DNA from: an uncultured Alphaproteobacteria bacterium
GTDB lineage: Bacteria; Pseudomonadota; Alphaproteobacteria; Micropepsales; Micropepsaceae
NCBI GenBank assembly: GCA_902825865.1
Contig: CADECX010000024.1
Location: 1 to 45,916, forward strand
Length of the DNA: 45,916 nucleotides
Reading direction: 5' to 3'
The position numbers and the translations under genes are program-made. The notes under the pieces were generated by a model. The model ran no database searches. It was not told where the DNA came from and saw only the letters and a program-made list of their open reading frames with translations. Of the stretch, positions 1-7,686 are shown in pieces; positions within the stretch are counted from its first letter, which is position 1, and every line of letters begins with the position of its first letter.

Positions 1-76
1 GATGACGCGGTGCCAGAGCAAACCACAGGCCTTGAAATGGAACAATAGATTCGGGGCTTTGTGGACAGTCGTGATC

Positions 77-95
77 GTTGCGAAACGTTTGCAAC
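77..95. promoter_or_regulatory. imperfect palindrome, possible LacI-type operator
   Basis: The sequence GTTGC-GAAACGTTT-GCAAC has matching five-base outer arms around an AAACGTTT core, one base off a perfect palindrome. LacI-family operators often have a TTGC/AAACGTTT/GCAA character, so this could be one. No gene starting just downstream on the plus strand was found, and the regulated gene may lie outside the window. Bases 1-48 stay open in frame 1 and end in TAG at 46-48, so they may be the tail of an upstream gene, but this is too short to support. Confidence 0.25.
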
Positions 96-165
96 AGACG
101 ATGCGGCGCAGCAAAAAGCAGCTTTGATGCGTTATATACTAATCGATATCACGACAGCGATCCCG

Positions 166-726
166 CTATTTCTTCCGGTGGAAGCGCTGATGCAAATCCA
201 CGCTCAGGCGGAATGCTTTCTTGAGATCGATATCATTGGCCAGCGATTGCAGCGACGCATCGCGGCACATGGATGCGTCGGCATTGCCGCCATTCTGCGC
301 CAGATCGCACCAGGCATAGGACCAGACATAGCTTTGCTCCACGCCGCGGCCATAGAAGTACAGAGTGCCCAGCATCATCTGGCCTTCGGGTTGCCCATGC
401 TGGGCGGCCTTGCGCAACCAGAAGGCGGCTTTGGGATAGTCCACCGCAACGCCAAGGCCGCGATAATACATAAAGCCTATGCCCGCTTGCGCCGGCGCAT
501 CTTCGCGCCCGGCAAGCGGAAGCCAGACACGCATGGCTTCGTCAAAGCGGCCGCCATGATAGGCCGACAGCCCTTTGCGGAACTCCTTGTCCGCCGGCGC
601 GGCCTGAAGAGGATGCGCCGCCAGGCCGGCAATCGCGCCCGCAACCAGGACGCCAAAGGGCCATGCTCGACTGGAAGCGCGCCTGCGATGGGTGGAGAAG
701 GGGCTCACGATGGCTGGGAGGCTCAT
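166..726 (-). CDS. secreted Sel1-like repeat protein
   Basis: This is a small exported solenoid protein. After an arginine-rich start and a hydrophobic stretch ending in LQAAPA (signal peptide), the body carries Sel1-type helical repeats: GLSAYHGGRFDEAMRVW, then GIGFMYYRGLGVAVDYPKAAFWLRKAA, then MLGTLYFYGRGVEQSYVWSYAWCDLA. Such proteins act as protein-interaction scaffolds in the envelope; the partner here is unknown. The frame stays open upstream to 816. I prefer the ATG at 726 (or 732) because an AAGGG lies just before it and the extra N-terminus does not look like a signal peptide. It is divergent from the winged-helix regulator at 870. Sel1 assignment is confident, cellular role is not. 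Confidence 0.8.
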   Translation of the reverse strand: MSLPAIVSPFSTHRRRASSRAWPFGVLVAGAIAGLAAHPLQAAPADKEFRKGLSAYHGGRFDEAMRVWLPLAGREDAPAQAGIGFMYYRGLGVAVDYPKAAFWLRKAAQHGQPEGQMMLGTLYFYGRGVEQSYVWSYAWCDLAQNGGNADASMCRDASLQSLANDIDLKKAFRLSVDLHQRFHRKK

Positions 727-836
727 TCGCATGGCCCTTGCAAGGTACAATTCGCTCGAAGCCCTCTCAAGCCTCTTCTCCCGCTGCGGCTCCGATGCGC
801 CGTGTAATTTGTCCATCGGCTACGGTTTTACTGGAC

Positions 837-848
837 GGAAGCGCTTCC
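837..848. promoter_or_regulatory. perfect 12-bp palindrome GGAAGCGCTTCC
   Basis: A perfect inverted repeat, GGAAGCGCTTCC, lies 21 bases upstream of the ATG of the winged-helix regulator and between two divergent genes. Its CG-centred, TTCC-flanked form resembles LacI-family operators. It could serve autoregulation or another factor; nothing in the window identifies the binder. Confidence 0.4.
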
Positions 849-869
849 ATTCGACATCGTTTGATACAA

Positions 870-1259
870 ATGACCCGACTCTTTCTTCGCATAGACTTTG
901 AGCCCTCCGGCAGCGCCCTGGGCCTGGGCATGGTGCAATTGCTGGAAGGCATCGCCGAACACGGCTCCTTGCGCCGCGCCGCCGCCGCCATGGGCATGAG
1001 CTATCGCAAGGCCTGGCTTTTGGTTCAGAGCGTGCAGAAAACCTTCGACGGTCCGGTGGTGACGGCGGAGGTTGGCGGAGCAACCGGCGGCGGCACCGAA
1101 CTGACCGAGCTGGGCAACACCTTGCTCAAGCTCTATCGCCGGGTGGAGAGCCGCGCCGCCGACGCCACCAAGACGGAGCTGGAGCAGCTGTCTGGCATGG
1201 TTCGCGCAACCGCCGCGCCGCGCCGCGCCGGAAAACGCAAACGCACCACGAAGAATTGA
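870..1259 (+). CDS. ModE/LysR-like winged-helix transcriptional regulator
   Basis: A 129-residue DNA-binding protein matching the N-terminal domain of ModE (stand-alone LysR-type HTH). The diagnostic run is LLEGIAEHGSLRRAAAAMGMSYRKAWLLV at about residues 24-52, giving the HTH, followed by a wing (GGATGGGTELTELG) and a basic tail (RRAGKRKRTTKN). The C-terminal molybdate-binding Mop domain of full ModE is absent, so a molybdate response cannot be assumed. The open frame extends upstream to 663, but homology begins at the ATG at 870, so that start is used. No mod transport genes are in the window. The target may be its own promoter, given the palindrome at 837-848. Confidence 0.8.
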   Translation: MTRLFLRIDFEPSGSALGLGMVQLLEGIAEHGSLRRAAAAMGMSYRKAWLLVQSVQKTFDGPVVTAEVGGATGGGTELTELGNTLLKLYRRVESRAADATKTELEQLSGMVRATAAPRRAGKRKRTTKN

Positions 1260-1297
1260 GAGTGATTTAGAGTCTCGCGCCTGCAAACGCACGCATT

Positions 1298-1313
1298 TGT
1301 ACTATGGAGTACA
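1298..1313. promoter_or_regulatory. inverted repeat TGTACT-N4-AGTACA
   Basis: A perfect 6-4-6 inverted repeat lies in the 199-base gap between the regulator (stop 1259) and the CHASE kinase (ATG 1459). Three TTAACC words follow at 1315, 1368 and 1381. The symmetry suggests a dimeric regulator site controlling the kinase-lipoprotein pair. The binding factor is unknown. Confidence 0.35.
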
Positions 1314-1458
1314 GTTAACCGCCCTGGCGATGACAGGGAACCCTCAGGCTTTGCGCCAAGCATAGAGTTAACCCCGCGTCTTAACCCGCTCTTAGCGCAA
1401 CTGGTCGCAATTTTACGGTCAGCCATTGGGCGGCTGCGCAAAAATGCGGGCTTGGGAA

Positions 1459-3375
1459 ATGCCGAAATTCGCTTACCGAAATCGCCAAAGACTGACGGAA
1501 TTCTTGCCCGTCAGCGCATTGGCGATTGCCGGGCTGGTTCTGTCTGTTTCGGTCTTCCTGGTGCTGCGCGGCTATTATATCAACTCGGACCGGCAACAAT
1601 TCCAGAGCGACGCCGCCTATTATAGCGGGGCCTTTAAAAGCGATGTGGAGCAGCATGTCTCGTCGCTGGCGGCTATCCATGCTTTTGTTACGGCGTCGCA
1701 CGATGTCAACCGCTGGGAATTTTCCGCCTTCGCGCATCAGATCCTGCCGCAAAATTCCGGCTTCAAGGCGGTGTTGTGGCTGCCGCAGGTCAGTCAGCAG
1801 CAGCGCAAGACATTTGAAATCAATCTTCAGCGCGACGGACTCTATGGACTGAAGCTTCGCGAACTCACAGAACAGAACCGTCTGATCGATGCCGGGACGC
1901 GGCCGGCCTATCTTCCGGTCGCCTATGTTGAGCCATTCGAAAGCAGCGGCAATCTGATCGGCGTCGATCTTTCCACCAACAAAATCTATGCCCAACTGAT
2001 GGCCGAGGCGCGCAGGAGCGGCAAACAGGCCGCGTCGCAACCGGTGTCTCAAGCCCTGGTCGCCGGCGCCAAGCCGCCTATCGTGCTGGTGGCTTTCCCG
2101 CTCAATCGGCCTGCGCTCAACCAGCTTAAGGCGCCGGGCGGGCGCGTGGCCCAACAGGTGCCGGCCCAAAAGTCGTTAGAAGGTCCGGAAGGTTATGTCC
2201 TGGGCATACTGCAACTGAATGGCGTCATCGCGGATGCGATCGGAACGCGTGCGCCGATCCAGGCGGGGATCGGATATGGCGATCCCTCTGGCCCTGCTGT
2301 GTTCGTTGATGGACGGGAAAAAACCACAAGTCTTGATCGCTGGTTCGGCGACTCCGAATTCCGTCAGATGGTGCCCTTCGCGGTCGCCGGCAAGCATTTC
2401 TTCCTGGCGCTGCGTTCGGCGGGCCACGGCAACGCACTGACCCGCGTTTATGCGCCGGCGGGCGCTGCGCTGCTGGTGCTGGCGCTTGCCGCCATGTTGG
2501 GGCAAAGCATGATCATCACCATCCTGCGCAAGCGCGAAGTCGAGCATGCCGTGATCGAGCGCACTGCCGAGCTCTCCAACCTCAACCAGACCTTGCGTGA
2601 AGAAGTGGCGCAGCGCCGCCAAGCCGAGGCGGCGCTCCGAGTCGCCAAGGACAAAGCGGAAAGCGCCAATCGCGCGAAATCGGTGTTTCTGTCCACCATG
2701 AGTCACGAACTGCGTACCCCGCTCAACGCGATAATTGGATTTTCGGACGTCCTGGTCCATCCAGGCCATAGCCTGGACGCCAAGACCGAGGACTATCTGA
2801 AGGAGATCAATCGCAGCGGCGTACGGTTGCTGGAACTTATCAACGACATTCTTGAAATAACCCAGATGGATACAGAAGATGCTGCCCCAAACGATCAGGT
2901 GGCACTCATGGACGTCATCGACACAGCGCTCTCGATGGTTCAGCCCCAGGCCGACCAAGCCGGGGTGTCTCTGAAACGCGGGGCGGACGAGACATTCGGC
3001 GTTCTGAATGGAGACGCTCGCCGCTTGCAGAAAGCGTTGCTCAATCTTCTTTCCAACGCTGTAAAATTCAATGAAAAGGGCGGATGGGTACAGGTCTCTG
3101 TCCGCCGTGACGGCGGATGTTTGGCGATTGAAGTCAGCGACAATGGCATCGGGATGCCTGAAGGCGCCGAAGCTTTGATCACCAAGCTATTCTCGCAATG
3201 CGATGCGTCGCTGGCACGCGGGCATGACGGTATCGGCCTCGGCCTGACATTCGTTCAGCGGGTGGCGCATTACCACGATGCCGCCCTGAATATATCCAGC
3301 CAGTTGGGGGAGGGGACGGTCGTCAGTTTGCGTTTTCCCGCGCATCGGGTCGTTCGGGCGCTGGAGGTGGCATGA
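1459..3375 (+). CDS. CHASE-domain sensor histidine kinase
   Basis: An inner-membrane sensor kinase of about 638 residues. An N-terminal membrane segment (LPVSALAIAGLVLSVSVFLV) is followed by a periplasmic CHASE domain (HAFVTASHDVNRWEFSAFA, FKAVLWLPQVS), a second membrane segment (about residues 335-358), a short coiled coil (ELSNLNQTLREEVAQRRQAEAAL), HisKA with phospho-His in MSHELRTPLNAIIGF (His codon at 2704), and HATPase_c with NLLSNAVKF, DNGIGMP and GIGLGL. CHASE domains sense small extracytoplasmic ligands. No receiver domain and no response regulator are nearby, so it is an orphan. The frame opens upstream with TTG 1426 and ATG 1444; ATG 1459 best places the first membrane segment. Its stop overlaps the next gene. 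Confidence 0.9.
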   Translation: MPKFAYRNRQRLTEFLPVSALAIAGLVLSVSVFLVLRGYYINSDRQQFQSDAAYYSGAFKSDVEQHVSSLAAIHAFVTASHDVNRWEFSAFAHQILPQNSGFKAVLWLPQVSQQQRKTFEINLQRDGLYGLKLRELTEQNRLIDAGTRPAYLPVAYVEPFESSGNLIGVDLSTNKIYAQLMAEARRSGKQAASQPVSQALVAGAKPPIVLVAFPLNRPALNQLKAPGGRVAQQVPAQKSLEGPEGYVLGILQLNGVIADAIGTRAPIQAGIGYGDPSGPAVFVDGREKTTSLDRWFGDSEFRQMVPFAVAGKHFFLALRSAGHGNALTRVYAPAGAALLVLALAAMLGQSMIITILRKREVEHAVIERTAELSNLNQTLREEVAQRRQAEAALRVAKDKAESANRAKSVFLSTMSHELRTPLNAIIGFSDVLVHPGHSLDAKTEDYLKEINRSGVRLLELINDILEITQMDTEDAAPNDQVALMDVIDTALSMVQPQADQAGVSLKRGADETFGVLNGDARRLQKALLNLLSNAVKFNEKGGWVQVSVRRDGGCLAIEVSDNGIGMPEGAEALITKLFSQCDASLARGHDGIGLGLTFVQRVAHYHDAALNISSQLGEGTVVSLRFPAHRVVRALEVA

Positions 3376-4208
3376 GAAGCCGGCTGTTTTATCGTGCTTG
3401 GTTCCAGCCCCTGGCTTTGTTGGCGGCATTTCTCACTGTTTCCTGCTCTCAACCGGCAAAGCAGGCGCCAACGGTTTCCGCAAGCCCGGCACCGCAGACC
3501 ATGAGCTCGTCCGTGTCACAGCCACCGGAGCATGACTCGATCGCGGATGAACGCATGGTCATAACGGTGCAGCGCGCGCTGACGCAGCTCGGTTATTCGG
3601 CAGGATCGGTTGATGGCGTTATGGGACCTGCCACCCGCCGCGCCATTCTCGCCTTTCAGAAAGACCGGGGACTAGCCGAGGACGGGCGCCTGACACCGGC
3701 GTTGGTGACGTTGCTCAACAATCTCGTGGCGCAACTGCCAAAAAACAGTATGACGGCCGTGGCGGCTGGCGACGTGCTGCTGTTTGGCGATGGCTCCAGG
3801 GAAATCGCGAAGGCCGAGCGCGCGGTGCCGTGGGAGCAGGAGAGCAAGGGGGGATTGGTGGCCATTCGCCCGTCAACCACTGGCTGGCCTCCCGCCGCCC
3901 GCGCCGGCTTGGATTGGGCCATCAGCCATGCCCTGGATGTGTCGGGTGGTCCGCCGATCAGCTGGTCTAGCACTGGCGTCCAACAGCATTTCGAAATTCA
4001 TGCCACGGCAACCCTGTCGCCGCGAGAGACGGCGATGGCGGGCGATGCCGCTTCTTCTTGCCGGCATTTCGAATTGCGGGGCGCGGAGCGGCACTATCCG
4101 GGTCTGGCTTGCCGCGACCCAAATGGGGAATGGTATTTTCTGCATTCCCGCATCCGGCTGGCCCATCCTGCCCGAAGGCTGGGATCGCAAGCCGGTTCCG
4201 GGCGATAA
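3372..4208 (+). CDS. lipoprotein with peptidoglycan-binding domain
   Basis: The 278-residue product has a lipoprotein signal ending in LLAAFLTVSCSQ, with lipidated Cys at about 25. A PG_binding_1 domain follows at about residues 55-115 (VQRALTQLGYSAGSVDGVMGPATRRAILAFQ). The C-terminal part (ATATLSPRETAMAG, CRHFELRGAERHYPGLACRDPNGEWYF) resembles the C-terminal module of 17-kDa surface antigens, which I infer only from the Cys/Trp pattern. The ATG overlaps the kinase TGA (ATGA), so the two are translationally coupled. A wall-attached lipoprotein coupled to a CHASE kinase suggests envelope sensing, which is inference. Confidence 0.8.
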   Translation: MRSRLFYRAWFQPLALLAAFLTVSCSQPAKQAPTVSASPAPQTMSSSVSQPPEHDSIADERMVITVQRALTQLGYSAGSVDGVMGPATRRAILAFQKDRGLAEDGRLTPALVTLLNNLVAQLPKNSMTAVAAGDVLLFGDGSREIAKAERAVPWEQESKGGLVAIRPSTTGWPPAARAGLDWAISHALDVSGGPPISWSSTGVQQHFEIHATATLSPRETAMAGDAASSCRHFELRGAERHYPGLACRDPNGEWYFLHSRIRLAHPARRLGSQAGSGR

Positions 4209-4223
4209 GCCGCGAAACCTGTC

Positions 4224-5342
4224 TCAGTGCTTGGCGGCAAGGTCCATCATGGCCGATCCCGCCAGCAGGAACGCACCGACGCCGTAAGGCTGGGTATGGT
4301 CGGGGCCCACCGCGCCGGGCTCGCTGTTGATCTCCTGCACCCAGCCGAGTTTGCCGTCCGGGTTGACCGACTTGGCGAGCAGGGACCAACCGCGCTCCGC
4401 TGCCCGGCGGTAGGCAGGGGCTTTCAAGATGCCGGCATGAACACCCCAGGCCAGGCCATAGGTGAAAAAGCCGGTGCCGCTGGTTTCGGGCGGCGTGCGC
4501 GGTGACGGATCCAGCAGAGACGTCGCCCAGGAGCCGTCGCGCTTCTGCACGGAGATCAGTTTGGCGGACATTTTGACAAAGAGGTCCTGATAAAAGGGAC
4601 GGGAAGGGGAATCCGGCGGAAGCACGGTCAGGATGCGCGCGAGGCCGCCATAGACCCAGCCATTGCCCCGGCTCCAGAAAATTTTCTCGCCATTTGTGCC
4701 GCGCTTTCCGAAATAGCTGCTGTCGCGATAAAACAATCTCAGTTCGCGGTCGAACAGCAAAGCCGTGGTGGCGCGATACTCTTTGTCCGCATGGGCCTGA
4801 TAGCGCGGGTCCCTGGTCGCCCGGCTCAGCGCCGCCCAGCCCGGAGGGCCCATGAAAAGCGCGTCGCACCAGCACCAGCGGCGAAAACAGCCTTCGGGTT
4901 CGTCGTTCATTTTCAGGCTGCCGGAAAGATTGGCGGCGATGATGGAGTCGAACCGCTTGCGGACAGCGGCGATCATGCGGGGATCGCGCTTGCGGTTGAA
5001 GGCCCAGATCCAATTCTGCGCCACTTCCGTATCGTCGGCGGCAAAGGGGCGGGGTTCCAATTGCCAATTGACGCGTTCGCCCAGCGTGAAAATCGCATCG
5101 GCATAGCGAAGATCGGCGGAGCGGTCGGCCAGAGCGGTCAATCCGGTATAGAAAGTGCCCACCACCCAGCTCAGAGGCTTGAGCTCATCGGGATGTTTCA
5201 AGGGATGGCTGGCGGTGTCCGGATGGGCAAGCTCCCAATCCGCCACCCGTTCCATCAGGCGCAGTATGTCTTGCCGCTGCGCCGCTTGAGCATGCGAGGC
5301 GAACAGACACAGCAGGATCGCGATTGCGGCAGACTTCACCAT
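4224..5342 (-). CDS. GH105/GH88-type unsaturated glycuronyl hydrolase, secreted
   Basis: The 372-residue protein has a signal peptide (MVKSAAIAILLCLFASHAQA) and a long alpha/alpha-barrel with the family hallmarks WCWCDALFMGPPGWA, DRELRLFYRDSSYF, IFWSRGNGWVYGGLAR and SGTGFFTYGLAWGV. GH105 (YteR-like) enzymes remove the unsaturated uronic acid from oligosaccharides made by rhamnogalacturonan lyases; GH88 enzymes act on related unsaturated glucuronyl substrates. Length and motifs favour GH105. The frame extends to 5396, but the ATG at 5342 has an AAGAGAG ribosome site and a clean signal peptide. It is divergent from an MFS permease, consistent with a uronide-use locus. Confidence 0.88.
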   Translation of the reverse strand: MVKSAAIAILLCLFASHAQAAQRQDILRLMERVADWELAHPDTASHPLKHPDELKPLSWVVGTFYTGLTALADRSADLRYADAIFTLGERVNWQLEPRPFAADDTEVAQNWIWAFNRKRDPRMIAAVRKRFDSIIAANLSGSLKMNDEPEGCFRRWCWCDALFMGPPGWAALSRATRDPRYQAHADKEYRATTALLFDRELRLFYRDSSYFGKRGTNGEKIFWSRGNGWVYGGLARILTVLPPDSPSRPFYQDLFVKMSAKLISVQKRDGSWATSLLDPSPRTPPETSGTGFFTYGLAWGVHAGILKAPAYRRAAERGWSLLAKSVNPDGKLGWVQEINSEPGAVGPDHTQPYGVGAFLLAGSAMMDLAAKH

Positions 5343-5361
5343 GCTTGCTCTCTTGGCTTGT

Positions 5362-5396
5362 GGCGGTATGCCGCCCGGTGTCATGATGGCGGCCAT
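5362..5396. promoter_or_regulatory. divergent promoter region with two short palindromes
   Basis: The 89-base gap between the glycuronyl hydrolase start (5342, minus) and the permease start (5432, plus) holds GGCGG-TATG-CCGCC at 5362-5375 and ATGGC-G-GCCAT at 5386-5396. Both could be operators for shared control of the divergent pair. No regulator gene adjoins them. Confidence 0.3.
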
Positions 5397-5431
5397 AACA
5401 ACATCATAAAGCGGCGATCTCCAGGGGGCTC

Positions 5432-6748
5432 ATGACGCAGAATAAAACTCTGGAAGCCGCCGCGGTTCGCCGCGTCGGCTGGCGGATATTGCCCCTTCTC
5501 TTCGCCGCTTATTTTGTCGCCTATATCGACCGGGTCAATGTCGGCTTCGCCGCCCTGACCATGAACAAGGCGCTGGGCCTCACCGCCGAACAGTATGGCT
5601 TGGCCGCCGGATTGTTTTTTGTCGGCTATGTCGCCTTTTCGATTCCCGGCAATCTGATCCTGGCGCGGATCGGCGAGAAGATCTGGCTTCCGGCGATCAT
5701 GCTGTTCTGGGGAACAGCGTCTTTCCTGAATGCCTGGGTCACCGGCCCCTATTCCTATTATGTCATCCGCTTCCTGCTGGGACTGGGGGAGGCGGGGCTT
5801 TATCCGGGCCTGCTTTATATCATGACAAAATGGGCGCCCGGACGTTATCGCGTCCGCATGCTGATGCTGATGATCCTGTCCACGCCTTTCTCCATCATGG
5901 TGGGCTCGCTGATCTCCCAGCCGATTCTGTTGATGGACGGGGTTTGGGGACTGGCCGGTTGGCAGTGGCTTTTCATGATTCAGGCCTTGCCGACCTTTGC
6001 GCTGGGATTGGTGTTCCGCTTCGCGCTGCCCGAAACGCCGGAAAGCGCGCCTTGGTTGCCGCCGGATGAAAAGGCCTGGCTGGTCCAACAATTGGCCGCC
6101 GAACGCCAGACGCGCGAAAGCGTGCAGCGCTTCAGTGTGAAGGAGGCGCTGACCAGTCCCATCATCTGGGCGATTGCGATAGCGGGCACCGGCATCAACA
6201 TGGCCGCTTACGGCTTGATCCTGTTCCTGCCCTTGATGATCAACGCGCTGGGTGTCAGCAGCGCCATGACGCCGCTGGTCAACGCCATTCCTTTCGCCGT
6301 CGCGGCGGTGGCGATGGTTTTCTGGAGCATCCATTCCGATCTGAAGATGGAGCGCAACTGGCATGCGGCGATACCGGCTGCCTGCGCCGGCGTTGCGCTG
6401 ATTTCCTGCGCCGTGCTCAAGGATCCGGTCGCGGTGATGGCGGCCCTGACGTTCGGCATCACCGGTGTGTTCTGTTATGTCGCGGTGTTCTGGGCGGTGC
6501 CTTCGGCGATGCTGACCGGACCGGCCGCCGCGGCCGGATTGGCGCTGGTCAACGCCATTGCCAATATCGGAAGTTTCATCGGTCCGTATCTGGTGGGCTG
6601 GATCAGGGACCAGACCGGCAGTTTTTCGCTGGGTATCGTGGTTATGGGTATCGGGCCGCTGTTGGCCGCCGTGATTGCGGCGAGCTTGCGTTCGGCGCGA
6701 AAATTCGAACAACCGGCGGCATTTGACGCTTCCGGCGGGCGGTCCTAG
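5432..6748 (+). CDS. MFS permease, anion:cation symporter (ACS) type
   Basis: A 438-residue, 12-helix major facilitator of the ACS family (tartrate, phthalate, hexuronate and similar organic anions). Characteristic sequences are the opening RRVGWRILPLLFAAYFVAYIDRVNVGFAAL, GLAAGLFFVGYVAFSIPGNL, RFLLGLGEAGLYPG and a second half with GPYLVGWIRDQTGSF. It sits divergent from the GH105 enzyme and 10 bases before the dioxygenase gene, so import of a uronate-like or aromatic acid is a reasonable guess. Substrate cannot be read from sequence alone. Confidence 0.88.
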   Translation: MTQNKTLEAAAVRRVGWRILPLLFAAYFVAYIDRVNVGFAALTMNKALGLTAEQYGLAAGLFFVGYVAFSIPGNLILARIGEKIWLPAIMLFWGTASFLNAWVTGPYSYYVIRFLLGLGEAGLYPGLLYIMTKWAPGRYRVRMLMLMILSTPFSIMVGSLISQPILLMDGVWGLAGWQWLFMIQALPTFALGLVFRFALPETPESAPWLPPDEKAWLVQQLAAERQTRESVQRFSVKEALTSPIIWAIAIAGTGINMAAYGLILFLPLMINALGVSSAMTPLVNAIPFAVAAVAMVFWSIHSDLKMERNWHAAIPAACAGVALISCAVLKDPVAVMAALTFGITGVFCYVAVFWAVPSAMLTGPAAAAGLALVNAIANIGSFIGPYLVGWIRDQTGSFSLGIVVMGIGPLLAAVIAASLRSARKFEQPAAFDASGGRS

Positions 6749-6758
6749 CATTGCGGCC

Positions 6759-7640
6759 ATGATTTCCGAATCCGATGTCCAGCGTTATCACGAGACCGGT
6801 TATCTGGTGGTGCCGGATGTGCTGGATGCCGAACTTCTGGGGCGGGTGCGCCAGGCGCTGGATGATCTGGTCGCCAATGCCGGATCGGTCTCGGAGCACA
6901 CCGATGTTTACGACCTCGAGCCGGGCCATACGCCGCAAAATCCCAAGGTCCGCCGCATCAAGCTGCCGCACACCCACACGCCGGTATTCTGGGAACTGGC
7001 GAACTACCGGCCGATGGTAGGGATCATGGAAAAGCTGCTGGGTCCGTCGGGCGTGCGGCTGCAAAGTTCCAAGATCAATCTGAAAGCGCCGCATTACGGC
7101 TCGCCGGTGGAATGGCACCAGGACTGGGCCTTCTATCCCCACACCAATGACGACATGCTGGCGGTGGGCGTGATGCTCGACGACGCCTTCATGGAGAATG
7201 GCCCGTTGATGGTGGTGCCCGGCTCGCACAAGGGACCAACCTGGGATCATCACTCGGGCGGTTATTTCTGCGGCGCCATGGATCCCACCCGCAAGGAAGT
7301 GGATTTTGGATCCGCGGTGCCGCTGACGGGCCGCGCTGGTTCGATGAGCTTTCATCATGTGCGGATGGTGCATGGCTCGGCCCAGAATGTCTCCGACAAG
7401 CCGCGGCGGCTACTGCTCTATGAATTCTCCGCCGGCGACGCCTTTCCGCTGATGGGCATCAAGGACTGGGAGCAATATAACCGCAATCTGGTGTCGGGGA
7501 CGGTGATCAACACGCCGCGTATCGTGCCTGCGCCCGTGCGCATGCCGTTTCCGCCGGCGCCGTTCCAAGGCTCGATCTACGAAAACCAGACCACGTTACA
7601 GAACAAGTATTTCGAGCGGCGCGAAGCCGCCAAAGTCTAA
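6759..7640 (+). CDS. phytanoyl-CoA dioxygenase (PhyH) family protein
   Basis: A 293-residue Fe(II)/2-oxoglutarate-dependent oxygenase. The opening ESDVQRYHETGYLVVPDVLD is typical of PhyH. The iron triad can be placed at His120 and Asp122 (VEWHQDWAFYPH) and His205 (VRMVHGSAQN). Further family signs are NGPLMVVPGSHKGP and the 2-oxoglutarate-binding Arg region (KPRRLLLYEFS). Family members hydroxylate unactivated carbons in lipids, small acids or natural products. The frame extends upstream to 6675 inside the permease gene; the ATG at 6759 fits homology. Flanking permeases of two families suggest it modifies an imported compound. Confidence 0.87.
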   Translation: MISESDVQRYHETGYLVVPDVLDAELLGRVRQALDDLVANAGSVSEHTDVYDLEPGHTPQNPKVRRIKLPHTHTPVFWELANYRPMVGIMEKLLGPSGVRLQSSKINLKAPHYGSPVEWHQDWAFYPHTNDDMLAVGVMLDDAFMENGPLMVVPGSHKGPTWDHHSGGYFCGAMDPTRKEVDFGSAVPLTGRAGSMSFHHVRMVHGSAQNVSDKPRRLLLYEFSAGDAFPLMGIKDWEQYNRNLVSGTVINTPRIVPAPVRMPFPPAPFQGSIYENQTTLQNKYFERREAAKV

Positions 7641-7686
7641 GCAACGGCGCGCCAGAAACGCCGAAACATAACAGGTGGGGAGTGTG

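Noticed and set aside
1315..1386. TTAACC repeats as a CtrA site
   Set aside because: The two nearest TTAA words (1368 and 1381) are separated by nine bases, not the seven of the CtrA consensus TTAA-N7-TTAA.
3967..5067. Long minus-strand open frame over the lipoprotein and glycuronyl hydrolase
   Set aside because: It overlaps both real genes and its product is Arg/Pro-rich without domain sequence; the true genes have clear motifs in other frames.
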